A stretch of DNA of 64,000 nt from Clostridia bacterium. Its GTDB lineage: Bacteria > Bacillota > Clostridia > Oscillospirales > Acutalibacteraceae. This document shows, in pieces, positions 38,149-46,281 of this stretch (its first letter is position 1; the number at the start of each line of letters is the position of its first letter). Location: the NCBI GenBank assembly GCA_017549105.1, contig JAFYVN010000012.1, positions 1-64,000 on the forward strand, read 5' to 3'. The position numbers were made by a program, and so were the translations under genes. The notes under the pieces are model-generated. The model was not told the DNA's origin. It worked only from the letters and a program-made list of their open reading frames with translations, and ran no database searches.

Positions 38149-40431
38149 GGCTTTTTTCTCCTTGGATTTTGTTTTTATTTTCTTGTCTTTTTTATCGCTG
38201 TGAATTTTGAGAAGATTGAGTCTGAGTGCGTTTGAAACAACGCAGAAGCTTGAGAGACTCATTGCCGCAGCACCGAACATCGGATTAAGTTCCCATCCAA
38301 AAAACGGAATGAACAGTCCTGCTGCAAGCGGAATGCCGATTGTGTTATAAAGAAATGCCCAGAAAAGATTCTGATGAATATTGCGGAGCGTTGCACGGCT
38401 GAGTCTGATTGCTGCGGGCACATCGCAAAGCCGATTTTTCATCAGCACAATATCTGCGGCATCGATTGCAATGTCTGTTCCTGCACCTATCGCAATGCCG
38501 ATATCGGCTCGGGTGAGGGCTGGCGCATCGTTTATGCCGTCGCCGACCATCGCAACCTTGCCTTGTTTCATAAGATTGCGGATTGCGGTATCTTTTTCGT
38601 CGGGAAGAACATCGGCAATAACTTCATCAATGCCTGCAAGCTTACCGATTGCATCTGCGGTTTTTTTGTTGTCACCTGTGAGCATAACAACTCTTATTCC
38701 CATATTTTTTAGCTGATTTATTGCTTTGGCACTGTCGTCCTTTATCGTGTCCGCAACAGCGATTATTCCAGAAATCGAGCCGTCTTTTGAGAAAAAGAGG
38801 GGAGTTTTCCCTTCTTGCGAAAGGCGGGTTGCAATTTGTTTTACATCATCGGTCACATTTGACGATTTTTCGATGAATTTAAGATTTCCGCCTTTAATTT
38901 CGGAATTTCCGATTTTTGCACGAAGTCCGTTACCGGGAAGAATTTCAAATTCCGTCGTTTCATCAGGTATTTTTCCGTTTGATTCAGCCCTTGAAACAAC
39001 AGCTTTTGCAAGCGGATGTTCACTCTTCTTTTCAAGTGAATACGCAAGTAAGAGCAACTCATCCTCTGTCATTCCGAACGGAATAATATCTGTAACAACG
39101 GGGTTGCCGTTAGTGATTGTTCCTGTTTTATCAAGAGCAACAATGTTTACTCTGCCGGCGTTTTCAAGAGAAACCGCATTTTTGAAAAGTATACCGTTTT
39201 TTGCGCCCATTCCGCTGCCGACCATTATTGCAACGGGAGTTGCAAGACCGAGTGCACAAGGGCAACTTATAACAAGCACGGATATTCCTCTTGCAAGCGC
39301 AAATCCGAAATCTTCGCCTGCAATCAGCCATCCGATGGCGGTTATGAATGAAATGATTATTACTGCCGGAACAAATATTCCCGAAACTTTGTCTGCCGTT
39401 TTGGCAACCGGTGCCTTTGTTGCGGCGGCATCGCTGACGGTTTTGATTATCTGTGAAAGAGTAGTGTCTTCGCCTACTCTTACTGCTTCACATCTTAAAT
39501 ATCCCGAAATATTGATTGTTGCGGCAGATACCGAATCGCCCTTTGATTTATCAACGGGAATGCTTTCACCGGTCAGAGCGGATTCATCAACAGCACTTTC
39601 ACCGTCAATAACAATTCCGTCAACGGGAATGCTTTCACCGGGTCTGACTGCAAAATTATCACCTTTTGTAACTTGCGAAACCGGAATAACGGCTTCTTTT
39701 CCGTCACGGATAACGGTTGCTGTTTTCGGTGCAAGATTCATAAGACCTTTAAGTGCATCGGTTGTTTTCCCTTTTGAACGTGCTTCAAGCATCTTGCCTA
39801 CGGTTATCAGAGTCAGTATCATTGCCGCGGATTCAAAATAGAACCCGTGCATAAGTTCCATAGCTTTAACGCTGTCTGCGGAAGTCATTTCAAAAAGTAT
39901 ATATACACTCCATATGAACGAAGCGCCCGACCCGAGAGAAACAAGCGTATCCATATTCGGGGCACCGTGAAGAACGCCTTTGAACCCGCTTATGAAAAAT
40001 TTTTGATTTATGACCATTATAATCACAGTCAGAAGAAGCTGAAGCAAGCCGAACGCAACTGGGTTGTTTTCAAAAAATGCGGGTATCGGTAAACCGAGCA
40101 TATGACCCATCGAAAAATACATAAGCACCGCAAGAAATCCGACGGATGCAATTAGTCTTTTTTTCAGAAGGGGAGTTTCTTTGCCTTTTAAAGTATCTTC
40201 ATTTTTGGTATGGGATTTTTGATTGTTGTCGGCAGATTTTACAGATGCGCCGTATCCTGCATTTTCAACTGCGCGGATGATTTCTGTTGCAGAAGCAGTT
40301 CCTTCAACGCTCATCGAATTTGTCAGCAGACTGACAGAACACGAATCTACACCGCTGACTTTAGCAACAGCTTTTTCAACTCTTGCGCTGCAAGCCGCAC
40401 AACTCATTCCGGTTATACTATATTGTTTCAT
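37939..40431 (-). CDS. copA: Copper-translocating P1B-ATPase with N- and C-terminal HMA domains
   Basis: 830 residues. N-terminal HMA domain with C11-A-A-C14; eight-helix P-type ATPase core with the CPC motif ([11 protein letters not shown]) in the sixth helix, DKTGT phosphorylation site, SEHP nucleotide-site motif, TGES and [10 protein letters not shown]. These mark a Cu(I) exporter. Unusually, a lysine-rich linker after the last helix leads to a second complete HMA domain (M-M-C-G-H-C), which looks like a fused CopZ chaperone and carries its own internal start. AGGTGA precedes the start, and a consensus promoter lies at 40476-40504. Copper detoxification at the cytoplasmic membrane. Confidence 0.96.
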   Translation of the reverse strand: MKQYSITGMSCAACSARVEKAVAKVSGVDSCSVSLLTNSMSVEGTASATEIIRAVENAGYGASVKSADNNQKSHTKNEDTLKGKETPLLKKRLIASVGFLAVLMYFSMGHMLGLPIPAFFENNPVAFGLLQLLLTVIIMVINQKFFISGFKGVLHGAPNMDTLVSLGSGASFIWSVYILFEMTSADSVKAMELMHGFYFESAAMILTLITVGKMLEARSKGKTTDALKGLMNLAPKTATVIRDGKEAVIPVSQVTKGDNFAVRPGESIPVDGIVIDGESAVDESALTGESIPVDKSKGDSVSAATINISGYLRCEAVRVGEDTTLSQIIKTVSDAAATKAPVAKTADKVSGIFVPAVIIISFITAIGWLIAGEDFGFALARGISVLVISCPCALGLATPVAIMVGSGMGAKNGILFKNAVSLENAGRVNIVALDKTGTITNGNPVVTDIIPFGMTEDELLLLAYSLEKKSEHPLAKAVVSRAESNGKIPDETTEFEILPGNGLRAKIGNSEIKGGNLKFIEKSSNVTDDVKQIATRLSQEGKTPLFFSKDGSISGIIAVADTIKDDSAKAINQLKNMGIRVVMLTGDNKKTADAIGKLAGIDEVIADVLPDEKDTAIRNLMKQGKVAMVGDGINDAPALTRADIGIAIGAGTDIAIDAADIVLMKNRLCDVPAAIRLSRATLRNIHQNLFWAFLYNTIGIPLAAGLFIPFFGWELNPMFGAAAMSLSSFCVVSNALRLNLLKIHSDKKDKKIKTKSKEKKAMTKTMKIEGMMCGHCEARVKKTLEAIPEVEVAEVSHENDSAVVTLNAPLADEVLKNAVEAQDYKVIEIK

Positions 40432-40475
40432 CGGTTCACCTGCCTTGTATTTTATAAAGTTTAAATCAGTTATTA

Positions 40476-40504
40476 ATTATATACCCATAAATATTCTATG
40501 TCAA
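40476..40504 (-). promoter_or_regulatory. Consensus sigma-A promoter of copA
   Basis: On the minus strand a perfect TTGACA (complement of 40499-40504), 17-base spacer and perfect TATAAT (complement of 40476-40481), 44 bases before the copA start. Such a strong promoter implies repression; the spacer contains GGGTAT, which would suit a CsoR-type operator, but I cannot confirm one. Confidence 0.75.
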
Positions 40505-40606
40505 ACGAAAAACAAAAATAAAAAGCAAAGAGTTCCGCAGAATAAATCCGCAGAACTCTTTGCTTAGCTATATATCCGAACGAATACTGGAGTGTATTTT
40601 AATGCA
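40505..40606 (-). ncRNA. Candidate small RNA upstream of copA
   Basis: A near-consensus promoter (40612-40640, minus strand) is followed after about 40 transcribed bases by a 19-position hairpin (40523-40541 with 40547-40565, two mismatches) and a U-rich tail (TTTTATTTTTG...). The unit would give an RNA of about 80-90 nt. It holds no open frame with a ribosome-binding site and matches no RNA class I know. It could instead be an attenuated leader of a distal copA promoter. Confidence 0.5.
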
Positions 40607-40611
40607 TCCTT

Positions 40612-40640
40612 ATTATAACACATACTTTTTTATTTGTCAT
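40612..40640 (-). promoter_or_regulatory. Sigma-A promoter of the candidate small RNA
   Basis: On the minus strand ATGACA (complement of 40635-40640), 17-base spacer, perfect TATAAT (complement of 40612-40617). Confidence 0.65.
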
Positions 40641-40831
40641 TAGTTTTTTTGAGAAATTTTGAAAAATTTTTCTGTTTTGTTTTAAACATTATAGCTGTTC
40701 GCTTCAATCATCAAAAACAAGGGTTCAGAGAAATTTTTACGGCTTATTTATCCGTGTTTAAATGCTTTTGAGCGGCACAAATTAATACTGCTTCGCAAGA
40801 GCGGAGCGAAAATAAAACACGGAGGTGAAGA

Positions 40832-42049
40832 ATGAAGCGTATTTTTAAAGCCCTGAGCGTTTTTCTTTTTGTGCTGTGTATTCCGGTTTTTCTTGCTGTG
40901 TTTTACGGCACTTCGGAACTTCCCGATGAAATAAGCATAACCGAAAATGAAACCGTGGATTTCGGCAATATTTATTCTGAAGAAAACAGAGAAGAGATAA
41001 GGTCTGCATCAACAATATCCGGCAGAACTGAATACGGTTCCAAAATCATGGCGCTGAAAGTTGTGCCGGTCAAGGATATAAAGGTTAATGTGACCAAAAG
41101 AAGATTTGTTTCTCCCGGAGGCGATATTTTCGGCATCAAACTTTATACAAAAGGTGTTATTGTTGTCAGCATAGATTCAGTAACAACTGCTTCGGGAATG
41201 GCAGACCCTGCAGTGGCTGCGGGGATAAAATGCGGAGATATAATCACAACAATCAATTCCCGGCAAGCAACAAGCTCACAGCAGATTACGGATGCGATTG
41301 AAGGTTCAGAGGGTAAGCCTCTGCATCTGCGTATTGACAGGAACGGAGAAATAATCGAAGTCAGCCTTACTCCCGTGATGTCGGTCAACGGAAAATATAA
41401 GGCGGGTCTCTGGGTGAGAGACAGCTCTGCGGGTATCGGCACAGTAACTTTTTATGATGATTCGTCAGGCAATTTTGCGGGTCTCGGTCACGGCGTTTGC
41501 GACATTGATACCGGCAAAATTATGCCGCTGAATAACGGAGAAGCGGTCAGGGCAAAAGTCAACGGCTTCTATAAAAGCAGTGCGGGTAATCCGGGTGAGC
41601 TTTGTGGCGTGTTTTCTGATATCACTTTGGGCAGCCTTCGTGTTAACCATGAGATGGGTGTTTACGGCAGACTTTTTCAGCCTTCAGGAAAAAAGCTTAT
41701 GCCGGTTGCGCTCGAGAGTGAAATCCGTCTCGGAAAAGCTCAGATGATAACAACAATCGATGAAAGCGGACCGCAGTATTATGATATCGAAATAACCAAG
41801 ATTTATCCGTCCTCGGATTTATCGGCAAGAAATATGATAATACAGGTGACTGATCCCGTGCTGCTTGAAAAAACGGGAGGTATTGTTCAGGGGATGAGCG
41901 GAAGCCCCATTGTTCAGGATTCAATGCTTGTGGGTGCAGTAACCCATGTATTTGTGAATTCCCCCGATAAGGGATACGCAATTTTTGCTCAGAGGATGAT
42001 TGAAACAATGGATACGGTCAGCGATTCTCAACTTGAAAATGCTTCTTGA
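40832..42049 (+). CDS. spoIVB: SpoIVB serine peptidase (S55)
   Basis: 405 residues. An N-terminal membrane anchor (about 7-26) is followed by a PDZ domain (about 90-190) and the S55 protease domain. The triad of B. subtilis SpoIVB is matched: His in GLGHGVCD, Ser in QGMSGSPIVQ and an Asp exactly 15 residues before that Ser (TDPVLLEK). In sporulation it is secreted from the forespore and cleaves SpoIVFA, activating pro-sigma-K processing. Adjacent to spo0A as in B. subtilis and most spore-formers, which argues that this organism can sporulate or descends from one that could. Confidence 0.96.
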   Translation: MKRIFKALSVFLFVLCIPVFLAVFYGTSELPDEISITENETVDFGNIYSEENREEIRSASTISGRTEYGSKIMALKVVPVKDIKVNVTKRRFVSPGGDIFGIKLYTKGVIVVSIDSVTTASGMADPAVAAGIKCGDIITTINSRQATSSQQITDAIEGSEGKPLHLRIDRNGEIIEVSLTPVMSVNGKYKAGLWVRDSSAGIGTVTFYDDSSGNFAGLGHGVCDIDTGKIMPLNNGEAVRAKVNGFYKSSAGNPGELCGVFSDITLGSLRVNHEMGVYGRLFQPSGKKLMPVALESEIRLGKAQMITTIDESGPQYYDIEITKIYPSSDLSARNMIIQVTDPVLLEKTGGIVQGMSGSPIVQDSMLVGAVTHVFVNSPDKGYAIFAQRMIETMDTVSDSQLENAS

Positions 42050-42063
42050 ATAATGTTGGTTAC

Positions 42064-42070
42064 TGTCGTA
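42064..42070 (+). promoter_or_regulatory. Possible 0A box upstream of spo0A
   Basis: TGTCGTA matches the Spo0A site TGTCGAA at six of seven bases and is part of the small inverted repeat TGTCG-N6-GCGACG. It lies 39 bases upstream of the spo0A -35, fitting autoregulation, but the match is short. Confidence 0.3.
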
Positions 42071-42108
42071 TTATGCGACGAAAAATGTAAAAAGTTTCCA
42101 GTAAATTA

Positions 42109-42137
42109 TTGACATTTTTGACAGAATATGGTAATAT
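42109..42137 (+). promoter_or_regulatory. Sigma-A promoter of spo0A
   Basis: Perfect TTGACA (42109-42114), 17-base spacer, TAATAT (42132-42137), 33 bases before the spo0A start. Confidence 0.75.
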
Positions 42138-42170
42138 CTCCGTGAACTAAACAAAACGGAGGTAAAAACC

Positions 42171-42932
42171 ATGAGAAAATTGTTGAGAGCTATGATAACC
42201 GAGGATGGGAGCGAAACGCTTCATGAACTTGCAGGAATACTGCGTTCAAACGGATTTGAAGTAACGACCGTAATCAAAGACGGAACACAGATAGTTGAAA
42301 AATTCAAAGAGGGCGAAAGACCCGATGTGCTTCTGATGGACGGCTTTATGCCAAAGCTTGATGCTTTGGGAGTTCTTCGTGAAATAGAGGCTATGCGCCT
42401 TGAGAAAAGACCGATGATAATGGTGCTTTCGAGCACGGATAATCAGCGGTTTGAGAGTGAAATTCTCAGAAGTGGAGCGGATTATTATTTCCTCAAGCCT
42501 TACAGTCCCAAGATGCTTGCAGAGCGTATAATTCAGTTTTCAAGCATCCATAATTCCTGCGTCAATCAAAGTGGCGTAAAGGATCTGGAGGTTGTTGTGT
42601 CGCAGATAATGCACCAGATAGGTGTGCCTGCCCACATCAGAGGATATCAGTATCTGAGAGAAGCGATTATTCTTTCAATCAATAACAGCGAGATGATAAG
42701 CTCGGTTACGAAAATTCTCTATCCGACGGTTGCGAAGCACTTCAAAACAACTCCGTCAAGAGTTGAAAGAGCTATCAGACACGCAATTGAGGTTGCGTGG
42801 GACAGAGGCGATGTTGATGTGCTCAGCTCCTACTTCGGTTATACAATTCAGAACGAGCGCGGCAAACCAACTAACAGCGAGTTTATTGCGATGATAAGCG
42901 ATAATCTTAAACTTCAGATGAAAACGGTATAA
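42171..42932 (+). CDS. spo0A: Sporulation master regulator Spo0A
   Basis: 253 residues: receiver domain (1-125) and the Spo0A DNA-binding domain (about 140-253). Phosphoacceptor D57 (LLMDGFMP), acidic pocket E11-D12, switch Ser/Thr in VLSST and the lysine in FLKPY. The C-terminal part has the family-specific SQIMHQIGVPAHIRGYQYLR and the recognition-helix region HFKTTPSRVERAIRHAIE. The receiver is diverged from the Bacillus form (E-D in place of D-D; DGFMP in place of DIIMP). Good ribosome-binding site GGAGGT. Directly downstream of spoIVB with its own promoter. Confidence 0.97.
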   Translation: MRKLLRAMITEDGSETLHELAGILRSNGFEVTTVIKDGTQIVEKFKEGERPDVLLMDGFMPKLDALGVLREIEAMRLEKRPMIMVLSSTDNQRFESEILRSGADYYFLKPYSPKMLAERIIQFSSIHNSCVNQSGVKDLEVVVSQIMHQIGVPAHIRGYQYLREAIILSINNSEMISSVTKILYPTVAKHFKTTPSRVERAIRHAIEVAWDRGDVDVLSSYFGYTIQNERGKPTNSEFIAMISDNLKLQMKTV

Positions 42933-42933
42933 A

Positions 42934-42967
42934 AAAACGGCAGGGAGCCAAAGCTCTCTGCCGTTTT
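42934..42967. terminator. Bidirectional terminator (copy 1 of an identical 34-bp element)
   Basis: A 15-bp stem with CAAA loop and A4/T4 flanks between spo0A and the convergent secreted-protein gene. The same 34 bases recur exactly at 44391-44424. Confidence 0.88.
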
Positions 42968-42970
42968 GAA

Positions 42971-43597
42971 TTAATCTGCAATTAAACTAATGTCACCGGT
43001 AGATAGTTCTATTGAAAAGAGCGGAACAAAGAACACGCTGTTTCTTACTTTATGAGATACAATTTCCATAACACTTGATTCATAATTTCCGTATTCGTCA
43101 GTTAATTCAGATTCAGTTTTTACAAGATCATTTCCTAAGAAATAGGATTTTGTTATGGCGTTGAATTCGTTTGTGAATTCTTCTACATAATATGTATCTG
43201 AACCGATTTGTTCCTCATAGCTTTGAATATAAGTCAGTTTTTCTGCTTCTGAAAGAATAAGCATATCATCGGGTGATTCAATTTTTAATGAAATAAACGG
43301 AAAATAGGGAGAGTACACATAAAAGTATCCGTCTTTTATTACTATTTTTATCTTTGTGGTTATATTATATGATAAAGGAAAGTCGCAAATAATCGCAAAA
43401 TTTCCATCCTTGACATACATTTTTGCGCCTGATTTTTCATCGTTAATGTTGTTTGTGATTTTTGCTTCAAATTCATAATCGGTATAATTTTGTATCCATT
43501 TCTCCGTTCTTGTCTGCTCCTGCGCAAAGGCATTGACAGAAAAGGATGATATAATAAGAAAGGTTGCTGTTAAAATAATAGAAATAAACTTTTTCAT
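42971..43597 (-). CDS. Small secreted protein, paralogue A
   Basis: 208 residues from the ATG at 43597 (AAGGAG 7 bases upstream overlapping the stop of the preceding gene; the longer frame to 43633 is rejected). A Sec signal peptide (MKKFISI..., ending VNAFA-QE) is followed by about 185 residues with alternating beta strands and a Y-Y-V-E-E-F block. It is a clear paralogue of the next two genes upstream. The strand pattern and FxVP-type ending recall LolA/LppX-like lipoprotein carriers, but this is weak inference; function unknown. There is no lipobox cysteine, so it would be secreted rather than a lipoprotein. Confidence 0.75.
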   Translation of the reverse strand: MKKFISIILTATFLIISSFSVNAFAQEQTRTEKWIQNYTDYEFEAKITNNINDEKSGAKMYVKDGNFAIICDFPLSYNITTKIKIVIKDGYFYVYSPYFPFISLKIESPDDMLILSEAEKLTYIQSYEEQIGSDTYYVEEFTNEFNAITKSYFLGNDLVKTESELTDEYGNYESSVMEIVSHKVRNSVFFVPLFSIELSTGDISLIAD

Positions 43598-43608
43598 TGT
43601 TGATCTCC

Positions 43609-44232
43609 TTATAAAGCAGGCAGATAAATGCAAAGCGAGTACCAGGGGATTTTGAATTCTTGTTCGTTGACGTTATACGATTTAATATCCATAGTCATAT
43701 GACGTTTATTACCTTCTTCATCGAAAAAGCAAAAATCTGATCTGTTAAGAGTATCTTCTGAAAAATAGTATTTTACAAATTCACCTTTTTCATTTTTGAA
43801 TTCTTCTACAGTATATGTTTTAGAAAGAATTTCTTTTTCAATGCTTCCTGCAAATTCTAGTTCTTGAATGCTGTAATCATCATTCGTAAGAATATCTGTT
43901 ATTTCGTTTGCAGGATATTTAAAATAAAAATAGGGGAAATCTGAAAATAATATATATAAGTTTTTTGAGTCATATATAATTTTTATTTCAACAGAAAAAT
44001 AATCGGTTATTTGAACAGTTTTTTTTATACAGATTTTGTTGTTTTTTAAATAGTAATGATAACCATTCGAACTGGAATCACCAAAATCACGTATGGTGAA
44101 TTCGATTTCGTTTTTTGCGTCTGATTCCAGCCACTTATCGGTTTTTGTCTGCTCCTGTGCAAAGGCATTGACACAGGAAACGGACATAACCAGGATAATT
44201 GTTGTCATAAATACACTTATAAATTTCTTCAT
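43609..44232 (-). CDS. Small secreted protein, paralogue B
   Basis: 207 residues with a Sec signal peptide nearly identical to paralogue A (MKKFISV..., VNAFAQEQTKTDKW). The mature part shares the Y-T-V-E-E-F block, a YLKNNKI-type strand pair and an F-K-I-P ending. Its stop overlaps the ribosome-binding site of paralogue A, so the two are translationally coupled. CCTCCTT complement gives a strong Shine-Dalgarno. Codon use is more AT-rich than the neighbouring core genes. No function assigned; beta-rich soluble domain of unknown ligand. Confidence 0.75.
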   Translation of the reverse strand: MKKFISVFMTTIILVMSVSCVNAFAQEQTKTDKWLESDAKNEIEFTIRDFGDSSSNGYHYYLKNNKICIKKTVQITDYFSVEIKIIYDSKNLYILFSDFPYFYFKYPANEITDILTNDDYSIQELEFAGSIEKEILSKTYTVEEFKNEKGEFVKYYFSEDTLNRSDFCFFDEEGNKRHMTMDIKSYNVNEQEFKIPWYSLCIYLPAL

Positions 44233-44318
44233 TATGATTCCTCCTTTGAATTTATGATATCACATGAAAAGGGGAAAATCAACAGCTTTTTGGCAATTTT
44301 TGTCGAGAGATTAATTGT

Positions 44319-44351
44319 TCGGGGTAGGGCGGGATGCCCACACCCCGCCGA
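44319..44351. repeat. GC-rich palindromic (REP-like) element
   Basis: A GC-rich inverted-repeat stretch (CGGGGT ... ACCCCG with GGCGGG ... CCCGCC nested) stands out in an AT-rich spacer between two paralogous secreted-protein genes. Its form resembles the short dispersed repeats of many Clostridia. Only one copy is seen in this window. Confidence 0.4.
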
Positions 44352-44390
44352 TAAAAAATCTTCAACAGCGGGGTTATCTGCAAATATCGT

Positions 44391-44424
44391 AAAACGGCAG
44401 GGAGCCAAAGCTCTCTGCCGTTTT
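44391..44424. terminator. Terminator, copy 2 of the identical 34-bp element
   Basis: Exactly the same 34 bases as 42934-42967, 5 bases after the stop of the paralogue C gene (minus strand). The identity of both stem and loop suggests the terminator was duplicated together with the gene. Confidence 0.88.
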
Positions 44425-44429
44425 AAACT

Positions 44430-45098
44430 TTATGCTGCAAGAAGTGAAGTGAAAATTCCCAGAAGCACGGGTGAAAGGTCGATTGCGGCTGCGGGAACTT
44501 CAAACATACTGTCGCTGACGCTGAATGAGATATCGTCAAAGTATGTGTACTGAACCGAGCCTGTTGAAGAGTCTGTAACCTCAAGCATTTTGAGCTCGTC
44601 GCCGACATAGTAGAATTTGCTTGTTACAAACTCTCTGTCGTCATATTCTTCAACATAATATTTTGTGCCGTCAACGGTTTCTTCATAGCTCTTGAGATAT
44701 CTTGTGAATGCTTGGGTGAGGTCAGCAGCGCTGAGTACCATTGACCATACGTTTGCACCCTTGAGGGGATTTGTGTTCATTTTTACATAGAAAAACGGAA
44801 GCGTGGGGAGAAAACCGTAAACGCCGCTGTCGGTAGCAACAATTCTTGCCTTAAGGAAGCCTGCACCGTATTCATAGCAGACGTTGTTACCCTTGACGGC
44901 AAATGTGTTGGTGATTGTTGCGGGCAAAAATCCGAAAAGCCTTGTTTCACCTGCGCGCAGAGTTACCGAAACCTCGTTTGCGGTTTCGAGTTTGTCAAGA
45001 AGTGCATCGGTTTTGGGTGATGCTGCAAAAGCATTGACCGAGAAAACCGACATAATAAGAATGATTGATGCGATTAAAACGCTGAGTGTCTTTTTCAT
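44430..45098 (-). CDS. Small secreted protein, paralogue C
   Basis: 222 residues from the ATG at 45098, which has GGAGGA 7 bases upstream; the open frame reaches 45167 but that start would overlap hemW. Signal peptide MKKTLSV...FSVNAFA, then a beta-rich domain with KYYVEEYDDREF, KFYYVGDELKMLEV and FEVPAAAI. These YYVEE, YxVGDxL and F-x-V-P blocks are shared with paralogues A and B. It lies 47 bases after hemW on the same strand without a terminator between, so it may be the last gene of that operon. Function unknown; LolA/LppX-like fold possible. Confidence 0.75.
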   Translation of the reverse strand: MKKTLSVLIASIILIMSVFSVNAFAASPKTDALLDKLETANEVSVTLRAGETRLFGFLPATITNTFAVKGNNVCYEYGAGFLKARIVATDSGVYGFLPTLPFFYVKMNTNPLKGANVWSMVLSAADLTQAFTRYLKSYEETVDGTKYYVEEYDDREFVTSKFYYVGDELKMLEVTDSSTGSVQYTYFDDISFSVSDSMFEVPAAAIDLSPVLLGIFTSLLAA

Positions 45099-45145
45099 TG
45101 GAACATCCTCCTTTTTCATTATTTTATCATAATAGCTGAATTTTT

Positions 45146-46240
45146 TCAATATCCGATTAATTCGCAAATCACCGCGTTTGATACCAGAAAACCGTCAACG
45201 GTGAGTGCGATGTTTTTATCGGTAACCTTTACGAGCTTATGTTTTTTAAGCTCTTTTGCTTTTGATATTATTTCTTCCGAAACCGGTTTGTTGAACCTTT
45301 TTTCGAAATTCTCGAAAATCAAACCTTCTGAAAGACGCAGAGCAAGCATAATATATTCTTCCTCGTCGCCGCCGAATCCGTCATCAACGGGCGGATTTCC
45401 GCTTATGAATCCGTCGATGCTCCGCTCATAATAAAATCTTTTTCCGTCAACGAATGAATGAGCTGATGCGCCGATACCCAGATATTCTTCACATCGCCAG
45501 TATTTGAGATTGTGACGGCTTTCAAATCCCGGTTGCGAGAAGTTTGAGATTTCGTATTGATTAAATCCTGCTTTCTCAAGTTCGTCAGCAGCAAAAAAAT
45601 ATAAATCGCAAGTTGCATCCTCGTCGGGCAGACTGAGGGTGTCTTTTATTTTATTGAAGGGTGTTCTTTCTTCGATTTTGAGTATATATGCGCTCACGTG
45701 CTTTGCACCCGAATTTTTGCAGAATTCAATTGATTTTTTCAGACTTTCTTCAGTCTGTTCGGGGATTCCGAGCATCAGGTCGAGCGAGATATTATCAATT
45801 CCCGCTTCTTTAGCCCTTTTGATTGCACGTTCAACGTCGTCGCATCCGCCCCGTCTGCCGAGAGTTTTTCTTTCAGTATCGTCTGCACTTTGCAGACCCA
45901 TTGAAATGCGGTTGATTCCGCTTTTTGCAACGACGGAAAAATCAAATTTTGAGTTGACTGCGCCCGTGTCCGACGGATTGCATTCGAGAGTTGCTTCGCA
46001 GTCAGATGTGCGGTTTATGTGAGACATTATTCGTGCGATATTATCTGACCCGATGAGCGACGGAGTGCCTCCGCCGAAATAGACCGTGTCATAAACACCG
46101 TCAGCTTTATCAATTTCTTTGCAGACAGTATCAACATAATTACTGACCGTTTTGCTCTTTGGAGTGACGGAATAAAAATCGCAGTAAGGGCATTTGCCGT
46201 TGCAGAACGGGATGTGTATATAAAGACCGACAGGTTTCAT
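45146..46240 (-). CDS. hemW: Radical-SAM heme chaperone HemW
   Basis: 364 residues. The N-terminus HIPFCNGKCPYCDFYS carries the radical-SAM cluster ligands C13, C17 and C20 with the C-x3-C-x2-C spacing; YFGGGTPS, ECNPSD, SMGLQSADD and the SLDLMLGIPEQT block follow, and the C-terminal HemN_C region includes GIGASAHSF. HemW inserts heme into respiratory proteins; it was long annotated as coproporphyrinogen oxidase, but lacks the extra N-terminal region of HemN. It follows lepA, a common Firmicutes order. GGTGA ribosome-binding site. Confidence 0.95.
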   Translation of the reverse strand: MKPVGLYIHIPFCNGKCPYCDFYSVTPKSKTVSNYVDTVCKEIDKADGVYDTVYFGGGTPSLIGSDNIARIMSHINRTSDCEATLECNPSDTGAVNSKFDFSVVAKSGINRISMGLQSADDTERKTLGRRGGCDDVERAIKRAKEAGIDNISLDLMLGIPEQTEESLKKSIEFCKNSGAKHVSAYILKIEERTPFNKIKDTLSLPDEDATCDLYFFAADELEKAGFNQYEISNFSQPGFESRHNLKYWRCEEYLGIGASAHSFVDGKRFYYERSIDGFISGNPPVDDGFGGDEEEYIMLALRLSEGLIFENFEKRFNKPVSEEIISKAKELKKHKLVKVTDKNIALTVDGFLVSNAVICELIGY

Positions 46241-46255
46241 AAAATCACCAAAAAT

Positions 46256-46274
46256 GGGCGACCAATGGTCGCCC
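46256..46274 (-). terminator. Hairpin between lepA and hemW
   Basis: A perfect 8-bp stem GGGCGACC/GGTCGCCC with a 3-base loop; on the minus strand ATTTTTGG follows, a weak U-tract. Probably an attenuator within the lepA-hemW operon. Confidence 0.5.
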
Positions 46275-46281
46275 GCGAAAA

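Larger units (their letters stand above)
40432..40831. other. Gene-free divergent region copA/spoIVB
   Basis: 400 bases with no protein-coding gene. It holds the copA promoter, the candidate small RNA with its promoter, and, from about 40640, an AT-rich stretch with the spoIVB leader ending in the ribosome-binding site GGAGGTGA (about 40820-40827). I could not assign a convincing sporulation-sigma promoter for spoIVB. Confidence 0.6.

Noticed and set aside
38726..39841. 371-codon plus-strand open frame opposite copA
   Set aside because: Fully antisense to well-conserved ATPase domains, Ser/Pro/Ile-rich translation without recognisable features.
42971..45098. Toxin-immunity or lipoprotein island
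   Set aside because: The three paralogues have signal peptides but no lipobox cysteine, toxin domain or immunity pattern; only a small secreted family can be supported.
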